Shown here: positions 1 to 5,889 of the stretch, one piece after another
How the letters are laid out: every line of letters begins with the position of its first letter
How positions within the stretch are numbered: the first letter of the stretch is position 1
From: Pseudomonadota bacterium
Lineage (GTDB): Bacteria; Pseudomonadota; Alphaproteobacteria; Rhizobiales; Kaistiaceae
Direction: 5' to 3'
Length of the DNA stretch: 6,202 bases
Assembly: GCA_023433185.1 (NCBI GenBank)
Contig: JAEZEN010000254.1
Location: 1 to 6,202, forward strand
Translations under genes and position numbers: made by a program
The notes under the pieces: model-generated
Databases searched by the model: none
What the model saw: only the letters and a program-made list of their open reading frames with translations
What the model was told of the DNA's origin: nothing

Positions 1-1
1 G

Positions 2-199
2 GCCGGCGGATTCAAGGTCGACCGGCCGGGCGGGGAGGCCGGGGTCGCGCCGGGCCAGGCCTGCGTCTTCTACGAGTCCGATGCGGCCGGGGCGCGCGTG
101 CTCGGTGGCGGCTTCATCGAGCGTTCCGAACACGAGCGCAAGGCGGAACTCGCGCTCCGCAGGATCGTTGCCCAAGAGCCGTTTGCTGCCGCTCTGTGA
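2..199 (+). CDS. mnmA: tRNA-specific 2-thiouridylase MnmA, C-terminal end (5' truncated by window)
   Basis: Only the last 65 residues are present; the frame is open at the left edge and ends with TGA at 197-199. MnmA thiolates the wobble uridine (U34) of tRNAs for Lys, Glu and Gln in the cytoplasm, using ATP and sulfur relayed from a cysteine desulfurase. The visible part is the C-terminal beta-barrel domain. It carries the family's typical ending: [10 protein letters not shown], then a short acidic loop, then [10 protein letters not shown]. The catalytic cysteines and the ATP-binding PP-loop lie upstream of the window and cannot be checked. The tail after GGGFIER is longer than in enterobacterial MnmA, with a polar helix ending in alanines. 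The next gene starts 7 nt downstream on the same strand, so the two are probably co-transcribed. The call rests on motif recognition and is fairly secure. Confidence 0.88.
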   Translation, partial: AGGFKVDRPGGEAGVAPGQACVFYESDAAGARVLGGGFIERSEHERKAELALRRIVAQEPFAAAL

Positions 200-206
200 G
201 TGCTGG

Positions 207-887
207 ATGACACGAAGGTCGCGTGAATCGGGCCACTCCGTCGCCTCCCCGCCCGGGCCGCTGGCGGCGATCAGCGATGGCAATGTCGTCGCTGCCTATG
301 CGCGATGGGCGCCGATCTACGACTGGAGTTTCGGCGTCTTCACACGGACGGCGCGCGTGGCGGCCGTCGCCGAACTGAACACGCTGCCGCCAAGTCGCAT
401 CGTCGAGCTCGGCGTCGGCACCGGCATCTCCCTGCCCCTCTATAAGCGCCACCATCGCATCACGGGCGTCGACCTGTCCCGCGACATGCTCAAGCGCGCC
501 CGCAAGCGGGTCGACGAGGAGGGCCTCGGACACGTCGATGGCTTGCATGAGATGGATGCCGGCGACCTCGCGTTTCCCGATGCCTCGTTCGACGCCGCGA
601 TGGCGATGTTCGTGATTACCGTCGTGCCGGACCCCGACAAGGTTCTCGCCGAGATGGCGCGGGTGGTGCGGCCAGGTGGGCGGGTGCTTCTCGTCAACCA
701 TTTCTCCGTTGAATCGGGGCCGCGTGCGGCGATCGAACGTCACCTCGCGCGGTTCTCGGGCAAGCTGGGGTGGCGGCCGAACTTTCCGATCGAAACCGTC
801 CTCGGCCGCTCCGAACTGCGCCTGATGGAGCGCCGCTCCGTCAAGGCGCTCGACCTTTTCACGCTGCTGGTCTTCGAGCGCCTTTAG
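207..887 (+). CDS. pmtA: PmtA-like phospholipid N-methyltransferase (class I SAM-dependent)
   Basis: This 226-residue protein has a class I SAM-methyltransferase fold. Residues 31-40 (YARWAPIYDW) and the glycine-rich motif I at 66-79 (VELGVGTGISLPLY) are typical of alphaproteobacterial PmtA. The ribose-binding acidic residue follows at 87-91 (GVDLS), then DAGDLAFPDASFD (117-129), and RPGGRVLLVNHF lies at 155-166. PmtA enzymes methylate phosphatidylethanolamine at the inner membrane, up to three times, to give phosphatidylcholine. There is no transmembrane segment, which fits a peripheral membrane enzyme. The frame is open upstream to an ATG at 81, but that stretch overlaps mnmA in another frame. 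ATG 207, 7 nt after the mnmA stop, is the sensible start; it lacks a strong Shine-Dalgarno, suggesting translation coupled to mnmA. A related small-molecule methyltransferase remains possible, since substrate cannot be read from sequence. Confidence 0.78.
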   Translation: MTRRSRESGHSVASPPGPLAAISDGNVVAAYARWAPIYDWSFGVFTRTARVAAVAELNTLPPSRIVELGVGTGISLPLYKRHHRITGVDLSRDMLKRARKRVDEEGLGHVDGLHEMDAGDLAFPDASFDAAMAMFVITVVPDPDKVLAEMARVVRPGGRVLLVNHFSVESGPRAAIERHLARFSGKLGWRPNFPIETVLGRSELRLMERRSVKALDLFTLLVFERL

Positions 888-903
888 CGACCCGCGCCCG
901 CTC

Positions 904-1599
904 TCAGACGGCTTCGGGGCGATCCCGCTCGAGCACGCGGACCTCGGCCGGCGAATCCGCCATCTCCTCCACGAAATCCTCGACCCGGCCGTGGAGCAGG
1001 CCGAAGGTCCCGTAGTGGCAGGGGATCACCGTCTCGAAGTCGAAGAACCGCTTGCAGGCGAGCGCGGCCAGCCGCGGCCCCATGGTGAAGCGGTCGCCGA
1101 TCGGCACGATGCCGATCTTCGGCTGGTAGATTTCGGCGATCAGCTTCATGCCGTCGAAGATGCCGGTGTCGCCCATATGGAGGAGCGTACGCTCGCCGGG
1201 CGCGCTGATCACCACCCCGCCGGGATTGCCGAGATAGACCGGCATGCCGTCGATGGTCGTCGAGGACGAGTGCCAGGCCGGCACATAGGCGACGCGGAAG
1301 GCGCCGAAATCGATCTCGCCGCCATGGTTGACATGCTCCGCCCGCGCGACGCCGCGACCGGCGAGGAGCGTGCAGACCTCGGGGTTTGCGACCAGCACCG
1401 CGCCGGTCTCCCGGCAGATCTCCGGGGCCGAGCCGATATGGTCGTCGTGGCCGTGGGTGAGGATGACGTGGGTCGCCCCCGCGGCCGCCGCCGCCTTGTC
1501 GCCCGCGAAGGTCGGGTTGTCGAGAAACGGGTCGATGAGGATGACCGCTCCGTCGAGCGCGATGCGAAAGGCCGAATGGCCGAACCACGTGATCTGCAT
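904..1599 (-). CDS. UPF0173-family metal-dependent hydrolase (metallo-beta-lactamase fold)
   Basis: This 231-residue protein matches the UPF0173 family over its full usual length. It starts MQITWFGHSAFRI, followed by LIDPFLDNPTF (21-31), where D23 sits on the first core strand. The zinc-binding signature is THGHDDH at 48-54 (H49, H51, D53, H54). Further likely metal ligands are H110 (PAWHSS), D144 (HMGDTGIF) and H195 (IPCHYGTF). All expected ligands are present, so the enzyme looks active, probably with two zinc ions in the cytoplasm. The physiological substrate of the family is not established. ATG 1599 is preferred because the family begins at this strand (MxIxxxGHS); the same frame stays open far upstream, antisense to ruvX, but that stretch has no domain character. 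The gene converges on pmtA with only 16 nt between stops and is divergent from ruvX. Confidence 0.88.
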   Translation of the reverse strand: MQITWFGHSAFRIALDGAVILIDPFLDNPTFAGDKAAAAAGATHVILTHGHDDHIGSAPEICRETGAVLVANPEVCTLLAGRGVARAEHVNHGGEIDFGAFRVAYVPAWHSSSTTIDGMPVYLGNPGGVVISAPGERTLLHMGDTGIFDGMKLIAEIYQPKIGIVPIGDRFTMGPRLAALACKRFFDFETVIPCHYGTFGLLHGRVEDFVEEMADSPAEVRVLERDRPEAV

Positions 1600-1692
1600 G
1601 CTATACCCCGGCTTTCCGATTATGGTTGGAACGATGATCGCCGCCCGAACCCCGCCGCGCAACCAGAACGCCGACGAAGGCGGGGTGTTTCC
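1600..1692. promoter_or_regulatory. Divergent intergenic region, UPF0173 hydrolase / ruvX
   Basis: This 93-nt gap separates two divergently transcribed genes and must hold the hydrolase promoter and probably the ruvX one. On the minus strand, CATAAT (1619-1624) is a possible -10 box for the hydrolase, but no convincing -35 is seen. For ruvX, GAAGG (1676-1680) and GGGG (1682-1685) are the only purine-rich stretches before GTG 1693; the second has the better spacing (7 nt). The region is inferred from gene orientation; individual boxes are weak. Confidence 0.35.
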
Positions 1693-2190
1693 GTGAAGCG
1701 GCCCGAGCCGACGCTTCAGGACTTCGTCGCCGTGTTGCCGCCGAGCGGTGCGCTGCTCGGCCTCGACCTCGGCACCAAGACCATCGGCTTGGCGCTGTCG
1801 GACACCGGGCGGAGCATCGCATCCCCGCTCCTCGTCATCCGCCGGACGAAGTTCCAGGCCGACCTGGCCGAGCTGCGCCGCGTCATCGACATCCATGCCC
1901 CGGTCGGGCTGGTGCTCGGCCTGCCGGTCAACATGGACGGCAGCGAGGGGCCGCGCGCCCAGGCGACCCGCGGCTTCGCCCGTAACATGGCCAATACGGT
2001 GACGCTGCCGCTCCTCTTCTGGGACGAACGCCTGTCGACCGCGGCCGTCACGCGGACGCTGATCGAGGCCGACACCAGCCGCAAGCGCCGCGGCGAGGTC
2101 GTCGACAAGGTGGCCGCCGCCTACATCCTCCAGGGCGCGCTCGACCGCATGCGCCGCCTCGCCGACGAGGCCGCCCCGGCCACCGGCTGA
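1693..2190 (+). CDS. ruvX: RuvX/YqgF-family putative Holliday junction resolvase (pre-16S rRNA nuclease)
   Basis: This 165-residue protein has the RNase H-like fold of the YqgF/RuvX family. Motif 1 is LLGLDLGTKTIGLALSD (21-37), with catalytic Asp at 25. Next come VLGLPVNMDGSEG (74-86), FWDERLST (109-116) with the second acidic pair, and VDKVAAAYIL (137-146) with the third conserved Asp at 138. All acidic residues are present, so it should be active. The family is named for Holliday junction resolution, but the E. coli member YqgF is implicated in maturing the 5' end of 16S rRNA. The start is GTG 1693: no in-frame ATG gives a normal length, and a G-rich tract lies 7 nt upstream. The roughly 17-residue lead before the core strand is usual for alphaproteobacterial members. 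The next gene on the strand starts 81 nt downstream, so co-transcription is possible but not shown. Confidence 0.9.
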   Translation: MKRPEPTLQDFVAVLPPSGALLGLDLGTKTIGLALSDTGRSIASPLLVIRRTKFQADLAELRRVIDIHAPVGLVLGLPVNMDGSEGPRAQATRGFARNMANTVTLPLLFWDERLSTAAVTRTLIEADTSRKRRGEVVDKVAAAYILQGALDRMRRLADEAAPATG

Positions 2191-2255
2191 GGCGCAGATC
2201 GGGACTGCCCATCGCCGCCGCCACAGGATAGGGTCGCCGCCGCGAGGGCGATGCC

Positions 2256-2262
2256 GGGAGGG
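2256..2262 (+). promoter_or_regulatory. Ribosome binding site fixing the 2272 start
   Basis: GGGAGGG lies 9 nt before ATG 2272, a near-ideal Shine-Dalgarno. The alternative in-frame ATG at 2251 has only GAGGG at a spacing of about 2 nt, which is too close. This favours the shorter protein, which begins METTAAES. Confidence 0.6.
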
Positions 2263-2271
2263 CCGGACTGC

Positions 2272-3096
2272 ATGGAAACGACAGCGGCGGAAAGCCTGAG
2301 CTTCAAGGAGACGGAGCGGACGGGCTGGGGCGAGAAGGCGCCGGTCTATGACGACTTCGCCGGCCAGATCACGGTGGGCGTCGTCGGGCCGGTGCTCGAA
2401 GCGCTCGCGGTCGGCCCCGGCACGCGCTTCCTCGACGTCTGCTGCGGCCCGGGCTACCTCGCCGCCGAGGCAGCCCGGCGCGGCGCGCAGGCGGAGGGCG
2501 TCGACTTCGCCGCCGCCATGGTCGAGGAAGCCCGGCGCCGTTTTCCGGGCGTCGGCTTCGCGAGCGGCGATGCCGAGGCCCTCGACTTCGCCGACGGCCG
2601 CTTCGACGCGGTCGCCTGCGCCTTCGGCCTCCTCCATCTCGCGGACCCCGACCGGGCGCTGGCCGAGGCGCACCGCGTGCTGGCGCCCCGCGGCCGCTAC
2701 GCCTTCACGGTGTGGATGGGGCCGGAGCGGCACGAGTTCTTCCGCCTCGTCGGCGATGCCATCGCCGCCCATGGGGCGCCGGTCGAACTGCCGCCCGCCC
2801 CGCCGATGTTCCGCTTCGCCGATCCGGACGAGGCGCGGCGGAGCATGGCGGCGGCGGGCTTCGGCGAGGTCGCGATCGCGGAACTGCCGCTCGTCTGGCG
2901 GATCGCGGGCCCAGAGGACGTGCTCGCCTATGTCGAGAAGTGCACGCTGCGGGTCGCGATGGTGCTCGATCGGCAGACGCCGGCGGCCCGGCAGCGAATC
3001 CACGATGCGATCGTCGAAGGCGCCGGCACATTCCGTCGCGACGGCGGCTGGGAAGTGGCGTGGCCGGCGGTGCTGGTTTCCGGCCGAAAGTCATGA
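2272..3096 (+). CDS. Class I SAM-dependent methyltransferase, UbiE/Methyltransf_11 type
   Basis: This 274-residue methyltransferase is distinct from the PmtA-like one upstream. Motif I is FLDVCCGPGYLA at 53-64, preceded by WGEKAPVYDDF (19-29), a common lead-in in UbiE/COQ5-like enzymes. The acidic post-I residue is in GVDFA (76-80), motif II is ALDFADGRFDAVACAFGLLHL (split at 103-113 and 114-123), and motif III is RVLAPRGRYAFTVW (135-148). The C-terminal third (PMFRFADPDEARRSMAAAGF and beyond) is the variable lid that sets the substrate. Quinone, sterol-like and small-molecule methylation are all possible, and the substrate is not identifiable. The first cysteine of CCGPG replaces the more usual glycine or alanine but is seen in this branch. 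It follows ruvX after 81 nt on the same strand and converges on the cyclic-nucleotide-binding gene. An alternative start at ATG 2251 would add 7 residues. Confidence 0.85.
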   Translation: METTAAESLSFKETERTGWGEKAPVYDDFAGQITVGVVGPVLEALAVGPGTRFLDVCCGPGYLAAEAARRGAQAEGVDFAAAMVEEARRRFPGVGFASGDAEALDFADGRFDAVACAFGLLHLADPDRALAEAHRVLAPRGRYAFTVWMGPERHEFFRLVGDAIAAHGAPVELPPAPPMFRFADPDEARRSMAAAGFGEVAIAELPLVWRIAGPEDVLAYVEKCTLRVAMVLDRQTPAARQRIHDAIVEGAGTFRRDGGWEVAWPAVLVSGRKS

Positions 3097-3143
3097 GGGC
3101 CGGGACAGCGGTCGCGCCCGAGGCGCGCGCCCGCGCGAAGCGG

Positions 3144-3159
3144 GAGCCGAAGCCGGCTC
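3144..3159. terminator. Small GC hairpin at a convergent junction, possible terminator
   Basis: GAGCCG (3144-3149) and CGGCTC (3154-3159) form a perfect 6-bp stem with an AAGC tetraloop span in the 61-nt gap between convergent genes. The stem overlaps the stop codon of the minus-strand gene, and no T tract follows on either strand, so it is not a canonical intrinsic terminator. A second short stem, CCCGC/GCGGG (3130-3134 / 3140-3144), lies next to it. GC-rich DNA forms such stems easily, so support is weak. Confidence 0.2.
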
Positions 3160-3610
3160 AGTACATCATGTACCAGTAGATCATCGCCGGCGGATCGTCC
3201 TCGTTCGGCTGCATCGACTTCTGCCACTCGTGGAACCGCTCGCGGAGGCCGCGCTTGCCCGGGTCCATCTCGGCCATCTTCTCGTTCATCTGGCGCAGGC
3301 GGCGTACCAGCGTCTTCATGAAGAGCGCGGCGCGCTCCGGGTCGGTCTGGATGGAGTCGTTGAACTCCTCGTAGTTGGTGGTGACGCACTCGGTGTCGAT
3401 CACCGCCTTGACCGTCGCCGAGCGCGGCCCGGGATCGATCAGGCTCATCTCGCCGAAGACTTCGCCCGCCTTGAGCACGCCGACGTGCTTGGCCTTGGCG
3501 CCTTCGCCCACGGTGATGTCGACCGAGCCGTCGACGATCAGGAAGGCCGTATCGCCCTGCTCGCCTTCCTTGAGGATCGTTTCCCCGGCCTTGAACTTCA
3601 CGGTGCGCAT
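3158..3610 (-). CDS. Stand-alone cyclic nucleotide-binding domain protein (Crp/cAMP-binding fold)
   Basis: This 150-residue protein is essentially one cyclic nucleotide-binding beta-roll (about residues 2-88) plus a helical tail. The fold shows FKAGETILKEGEQGDTAFLIVDGSVDI at the N-terminus (split at 6-18 and 19-32). The phosphate-binding cassette is GEVFGEMSLIDPGPRSATV at 49-67. E54 and R63 occupy the positions that contact the ribose and cyclic phosphate in Crp and PKA-type domains, so ligand binding is plausible. There is no helix-turn-helix, kinase or channel segment, so it is not a Crp-type DNA-binding regulator. It more likely acts through a partner or as a soluble cAMP/cGMP sensor. Residues 92-135 form charged helices, and the last residues are unusually Met- and Tyr-rich (MIYWYMMY). 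ATG 3610 has AAGGGA about 6-11 nt upstream, a good Shine-Dalgarno. It is divergent from the FAH-family gene. Confidence 0.88.
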   Translation of the reverse strand: MRTVKFKAGETILKEGEQGDTAFLIVDGSVDITVGEGAKAKHVGVLKAGEVFGEMSLIDPGPRSATVKAVIDTECVTTNYEEFNDSIQTDPERAALFMKTLVRRLRQMNEKMAEMDPGKRGLRERFHEWQKSMQPNEDDPPAMIYWYMMY

Positions 3611-3702
3611 CGCTTGTCCCTTGTGCGGATGGAGGTCGGCCGGACGATAGCCGACCGGCGCCGGACGCGGTAGCGTGCGGCAAGGGAAAGGGGAAGAAAA
3701 AT
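3611..3702. promoter_or_regulatory. Divergent intergenic region with a 7-bp dyad, cNBD gene / FAH-family gene
   Basis: This 92-nt region sits between two divergent start codons. It contains GGTCGGC (3634-3640) and GCCGACC (3650-3656), a perfect 7-bp inverted repeat with a 9-nt spacer. An overlapping GCCGG/CCGGC pair (3639-3643 / 3655-3659) allows a second register. A dyad this size midway between divergent genes is a reasonable operator candidate. The FAH gene has a strong Shine-Dalgarno, AGGGGAAG (3689-3696), before ATG 3703. No -10/-35 pair stands out. The dyad is seen directly; its function is inferred. Confidence 0.4.
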
Positions 3703-4395
3703 ATGGACGGTTCCAGGTTCGTCATTGCGCCGCCCCCGCGTCCGGCGATTCCGATCGCGGGCTCCGACGGCCTCTTCCCCGTCCACCGCATCTACTGCGT
3801 CGGCCGCAACTACGCCGCGCACGCCGTCGAGATGGGCGGCAACCCGGACCGCGAGCCGCCGTTCTTTTTCCAGAAGAACCCCGACAACCTCGATTCGAGC
3901 GGTACGTTCCCCTATCCGCCGGCCTCCGGCGACGTGCATTTCGAGATCGAGATGATGGTCGCGCTCGCCGGCGGCGGCACCGACATTCCGGTCGAGGCGG
4001 CCCTCGGCCACGTCTATGGCTATGGCGTCGGCATCGACATGACGCGGCGCGACCTCCAGGCCCGGGCGAAGGAACTGCAGCGGCCGTGGGAGGTGGCCAA
4101 GGCGTTCGAATCCTCGGCGCCCTGCTCGCCGGTCGTGCCGGCGAGCGCCATCGGCCATCCTTCGGCCGGCGCGATCTGGCTCGACGTCAACGGGGCGCGG
4201 CGCCAGAGCGGCGACCTCGACCAGATGATCTGGAAGGTGCCGGAGATGATCGCCTACCTCTCGGGCCTCTTCACGCTCCGCCCCGGCGACGTCATCTTCA
4301 CCGGCACGCCGGCCGACGTCGGCGCGGTCGCCCGCGGCGACGTGATGCACGGCCATATCGACGGGGTCGGGGAGCTGACGGTCACCGTCGTTTAG
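3703..4395 (+). CDS. Fumarylacetoacetate hydrolase-family protein, fumarylpyruvate hydrolase-like
   Basis: This 230-residue enzyme is a single FAH domain of usual length. Recognisable segments are YCVGRNYAAHAVEMG (31-45), EPPFFFQKNPDNL (51-63), the metal-binding HFEIEMMVAL (79-88) with E81 and E83, YGVGIDMTRRDLQ (107-119) with the third metal ligand D112, AKAFESSAPCSP (132-143), and GDVIFTGTPADVG (195-207). The order and wording closely resemble bacterial fumarylpyruvate hydrolase (NagK type), which cleaves fumarylpyruvate to fumarate and pyruvate in the gentisate pathway. Other single-domain FAH enzymes, such as oxaloacetate decarboxylases and acylpyruvases, share these motifs, so the exact substrate is open. 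No gentisate dioxygenase or maleylpyruvate isomerase lies in the window. ATG 3703 follows a strong AGGGGAAG with 6 to 9 nt spacing. The metal ligands are intact. The gene ends against an inverted-repeat element. Confidence 0.88.
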   Translation: MDGSRFVIAPPPRPAIPIAGSDGLFPVHRIYCVGRNYAAHAVEMGGNPDREPPFFFQKNPDNLDSSGTFPYPPASGDVHFEIEMMVALAGGGTDIPVEAALGHVYGYGVGIDMTRRDLQARAKELQRPWEVAKAFESSAPCSPVVPASAIGHPSAGAIWLDVNGARRQSGDLDQMIWKVPEMIAYLSGLFTLRPGDVIFTGTPADVGAVARGDVMHGHIDGVGELTVTVV

Positions 4396-4427
4396 GTCGT
4401 GAACCCACAGGGTGCTTCCCACTCCGA

Positions 4428-4546
4428 TCATCCCCGCATGCGGGGATCCAGAAGAAGCCTGCTCGGCGGTCGAGGAAAGGACGCACCCAGGCCCTGGCCG
4501 AAGCGCGCGTCCCTGAGAAGCTGGGTCGCCGCATGCGCGGGGACGA
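4428..4546. repeat. REP/MITE-like inverted-repeat element
   Basis: Two related arms face each other. The left arm (4428-4451) contains the perfect 18-nt palindrome ATCCCCGCATGCGGGGAT (4430-4447) followed by CCAG. The right arm (4521-4546) is the same motif reversed, CTGGGTCGCCGCATGCGCGGGG plus ACGA (4521-4542, 4543-4546). Aligned as reverse complements, the arms match at 21 of 24 positions with one 2-nt insertion in the right arm. The interior adds nested stems GGACGC/GCGTCC (4479-4484 / 4507-4512) and CCAG/CTGG (4487-4490 / 4494-4497), so the whole 119 nt can fold as one long hairpin. There is no coding capacity and no transposase. Similar CCCCGCATGCGGGG-type palindromes are dispersed in many alphaproteobacterial genomes, often after stop codons. 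It lies in the convergent gap and may also end transcription from both sides. Confidence 0.72.
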
Positions 4547-4593
4547 GCGCGTCTTCGATGGCCGCGAGGAGGCGGGCCGACCTGGCGCGACGC

Positions 4594-5791
4594 CTACGCG
4601 CCCGCCCGGTTCCAGCCGCGGCCGCCGTCGCCGAAGGCCTCCCAGCCGTCCTCGGTGACGATGACGGTGTCCTCGAGCTTGATGTAGCCGCGGCGGGGAT
4701 GGGGCAGCGTCGTCTCGATCGACAGGACCATGCCCGCCTCGAGCGGCTCGCCGGCGTCGTCGCCGGGATAGGGCACCGGGCCGCTGCCGGTGAGCCGCGG
4801 CGCCTCGTGCGAGATCAGGCCCATGCCGTGGGCGACGAAATCGAGGAGGTTGCCGTTGGGCGAGCCGCGGAGCACGGCGCCGGCAGAGTCGTATATCTCG
4901 ACGCCGCGCGCCCCGGCGCGGATCGGCTCCCGCGCCGCCATCTGGATCGCGTCGATCTCGGCGAGGAGGTCCTCGAGCTCGGCATCGGGCTCGCCCGCCA
5001 CGGCCATCCGGCAGAGGTCGCCGATATAGCCCTTGTAGTTGCCGCCCGGAGTCGATCGACATCGGGTCGCCGGCGCGCCACACTTGGTCGGACGGCGCCC
5101 GGTTGAGGCTGGTGCCGGCGGTGATCAGGCAATACTCGAAGGTGAGGCCGCGGGCGACTTCCTCGCGCCGCAGAGTCTCGACGATCTCGGCCTTGGTCGA
5201 GCCGGGTCCATGCTGGGCGACCGCCGCCAGCATCGCCGCGACCACATCCTCGGAGGCGCGGCGGAGATGGCCGAGCTCCTCCGGCGTCTTGATGGCGCGG
5301 AGGCGCTCGAGCGGGACGGTCGCGTCGACGATCCGCGCCGCGGGCATCTCCTTCCGCAGCAGTTCTTCGGCGTCGGCGGGCAGGAAGGCGCGCTCGACGC
5401 CGATCGTCGGGCCGTCCCCGCCCACCTTCCGAACATGCTCGACCGCCGCCGCCATCGCCCCGTCCGAGCCCCAGGCGCGGATGAATTCCGGCATCCAGAA
5501 GCGGCCGAGCTCGCGCTCGAAATTCTCCATCGGATTGCCGACATAGGCGGCGTTCTCGGGCCGGCCGCGGACATAGACGAGGATCGGCAGGTAGCGGCTC
5601 AGGCCGATCGCGTCGAAATGCGAGAAGAAGAAGAAGCGGTAGGCGCCGCCCACAAGATACTGGATGTTGTGCCTGGAGGTGACGAGGAGGACGTCGATGC
5701 CCGCCTGATCGAGCAGCGCGTCGAGATGGCCGCGATCGAAGGGGACCGACACCCCGCCGCTGCCGGTTGCCTTTTCGTCGCGAGCGTCCAT
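4594..5791 (-). pseudogene. M24-family metallopeptidase (Xaa-Pro/creatinase-like), frameshifted by one base
   Basis: Two frames together encode one complete M24 protein of 398 residues, the usual size. Residues 1-249 run from ATG 5791 and hold the creatinase-type N-terminal domain (about 18-165) and the start of the pita-bread domain, up to SIDSG. The rest, GNYKGYIGDLCRM to the TAG at 4594, lies in another frame. An extra C in the CCC at 5045-5047 (plus strand) causes the shift; removing one base joins the frames without a gap. The five canonical metal ligands would be D247 (SIDSG), D258 (IGDLC), H321 (VAHGMG), E359 (SIETT) and E373 (KLEDT). Only the first precedes the break, so the product as read would lack the active site and continue about 220 unrelated residues to 4382. 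GGGAGGG precedes the ATG by 4 nt. Members cleave X-Pro dipeptides or hydrolyse creatine-like amidino compounds. Both halves are otherwise undamaged, so a very recent mutation or a sequencing error is likely. Confidence 0.85.
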
Positions 5792-5889
5792 GATGCCCTC
5801 CCTCACTCTTGTTTTTCTCGTCACTATAGCCCCGCAGTCCCGCTCCGTCGCGGGAGAACGAGGGCGACCACGCGACATCGGGAGGCGTC
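5792..5889. promoter_or_regulatory. Divergent promoter region, M24 peptidase / acyl-CoA ligase
   Basis: This 98-nt gap lies between divergent starts. On the minus strand, TATAGT (5823-5828) is a good -10 candidate for the peptidase, giving a leader of roughly 25 nt. Just upstream of it, TCCCGC (5838-5843) and GCGGGA (5850-5855) form a perfect 6-bp dyad around a 6-nt loop. The dyad covers the place where a -35 box would sit, so it could be an operator, or the promoter may depend on an activator. The ligase has GGGAGG (5880-5885) 4 nt before its ATG. No -10/-35 pair is clear on the plus strand. Confidence 0.4.

Noticed and set aside
81..206. N-terminal extension of the PmtA-like protein from ATG 81.
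   Set aside because: It overlaps the C-terminal coding end of mnmA in another frame and has a Ser/Arg-rich composition unlike the methyltransferase family.
888..903. Terminator between the convergent pmtA and UPF0173 genes.
   Set aside because: The gap is only 16 nt, with no hairpin or T tract.
904..3003. A 699-codon minus-strand open frame that would extend the UPF0173 hydrolase by 468 residues.
   Set aside because: The extension lies antisense to ruvX and the second methyltransferase, both strongly recognisable. It is low-complexity Arg/Ala/Gly-rich sequence without domains, and UPF0173 proteins start at MQITWFGH. It is an artefact of high GC.
2348..3673. A 441-codon plus-strand open frame overlapping the second methyltransferase.
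   Set aside because: It is Arg/Ser/Ala-rich with no recognisable domain and is a shifted-frame shadow of the methyltransferase and of the antisense of the cNBD gene.
4428..4546. CRISPR array or part of an insertion sequence.
   Set aside because: There are only two motif copies, in inverted orientation, with no regular spacers and no transposase fragment; a REP/MITE-like element fits better.
5038..5053. Programmed ribosomal frameshifting in the M24 peptidase gene.
   Set aside because: Joining the frames needs skipping of one base. There is no slippery heptamer, rare stalling codon, internal Shine-Dalgarno at the right spacing or nearby stop codon, and M24 peptidases are not known to use recoding.
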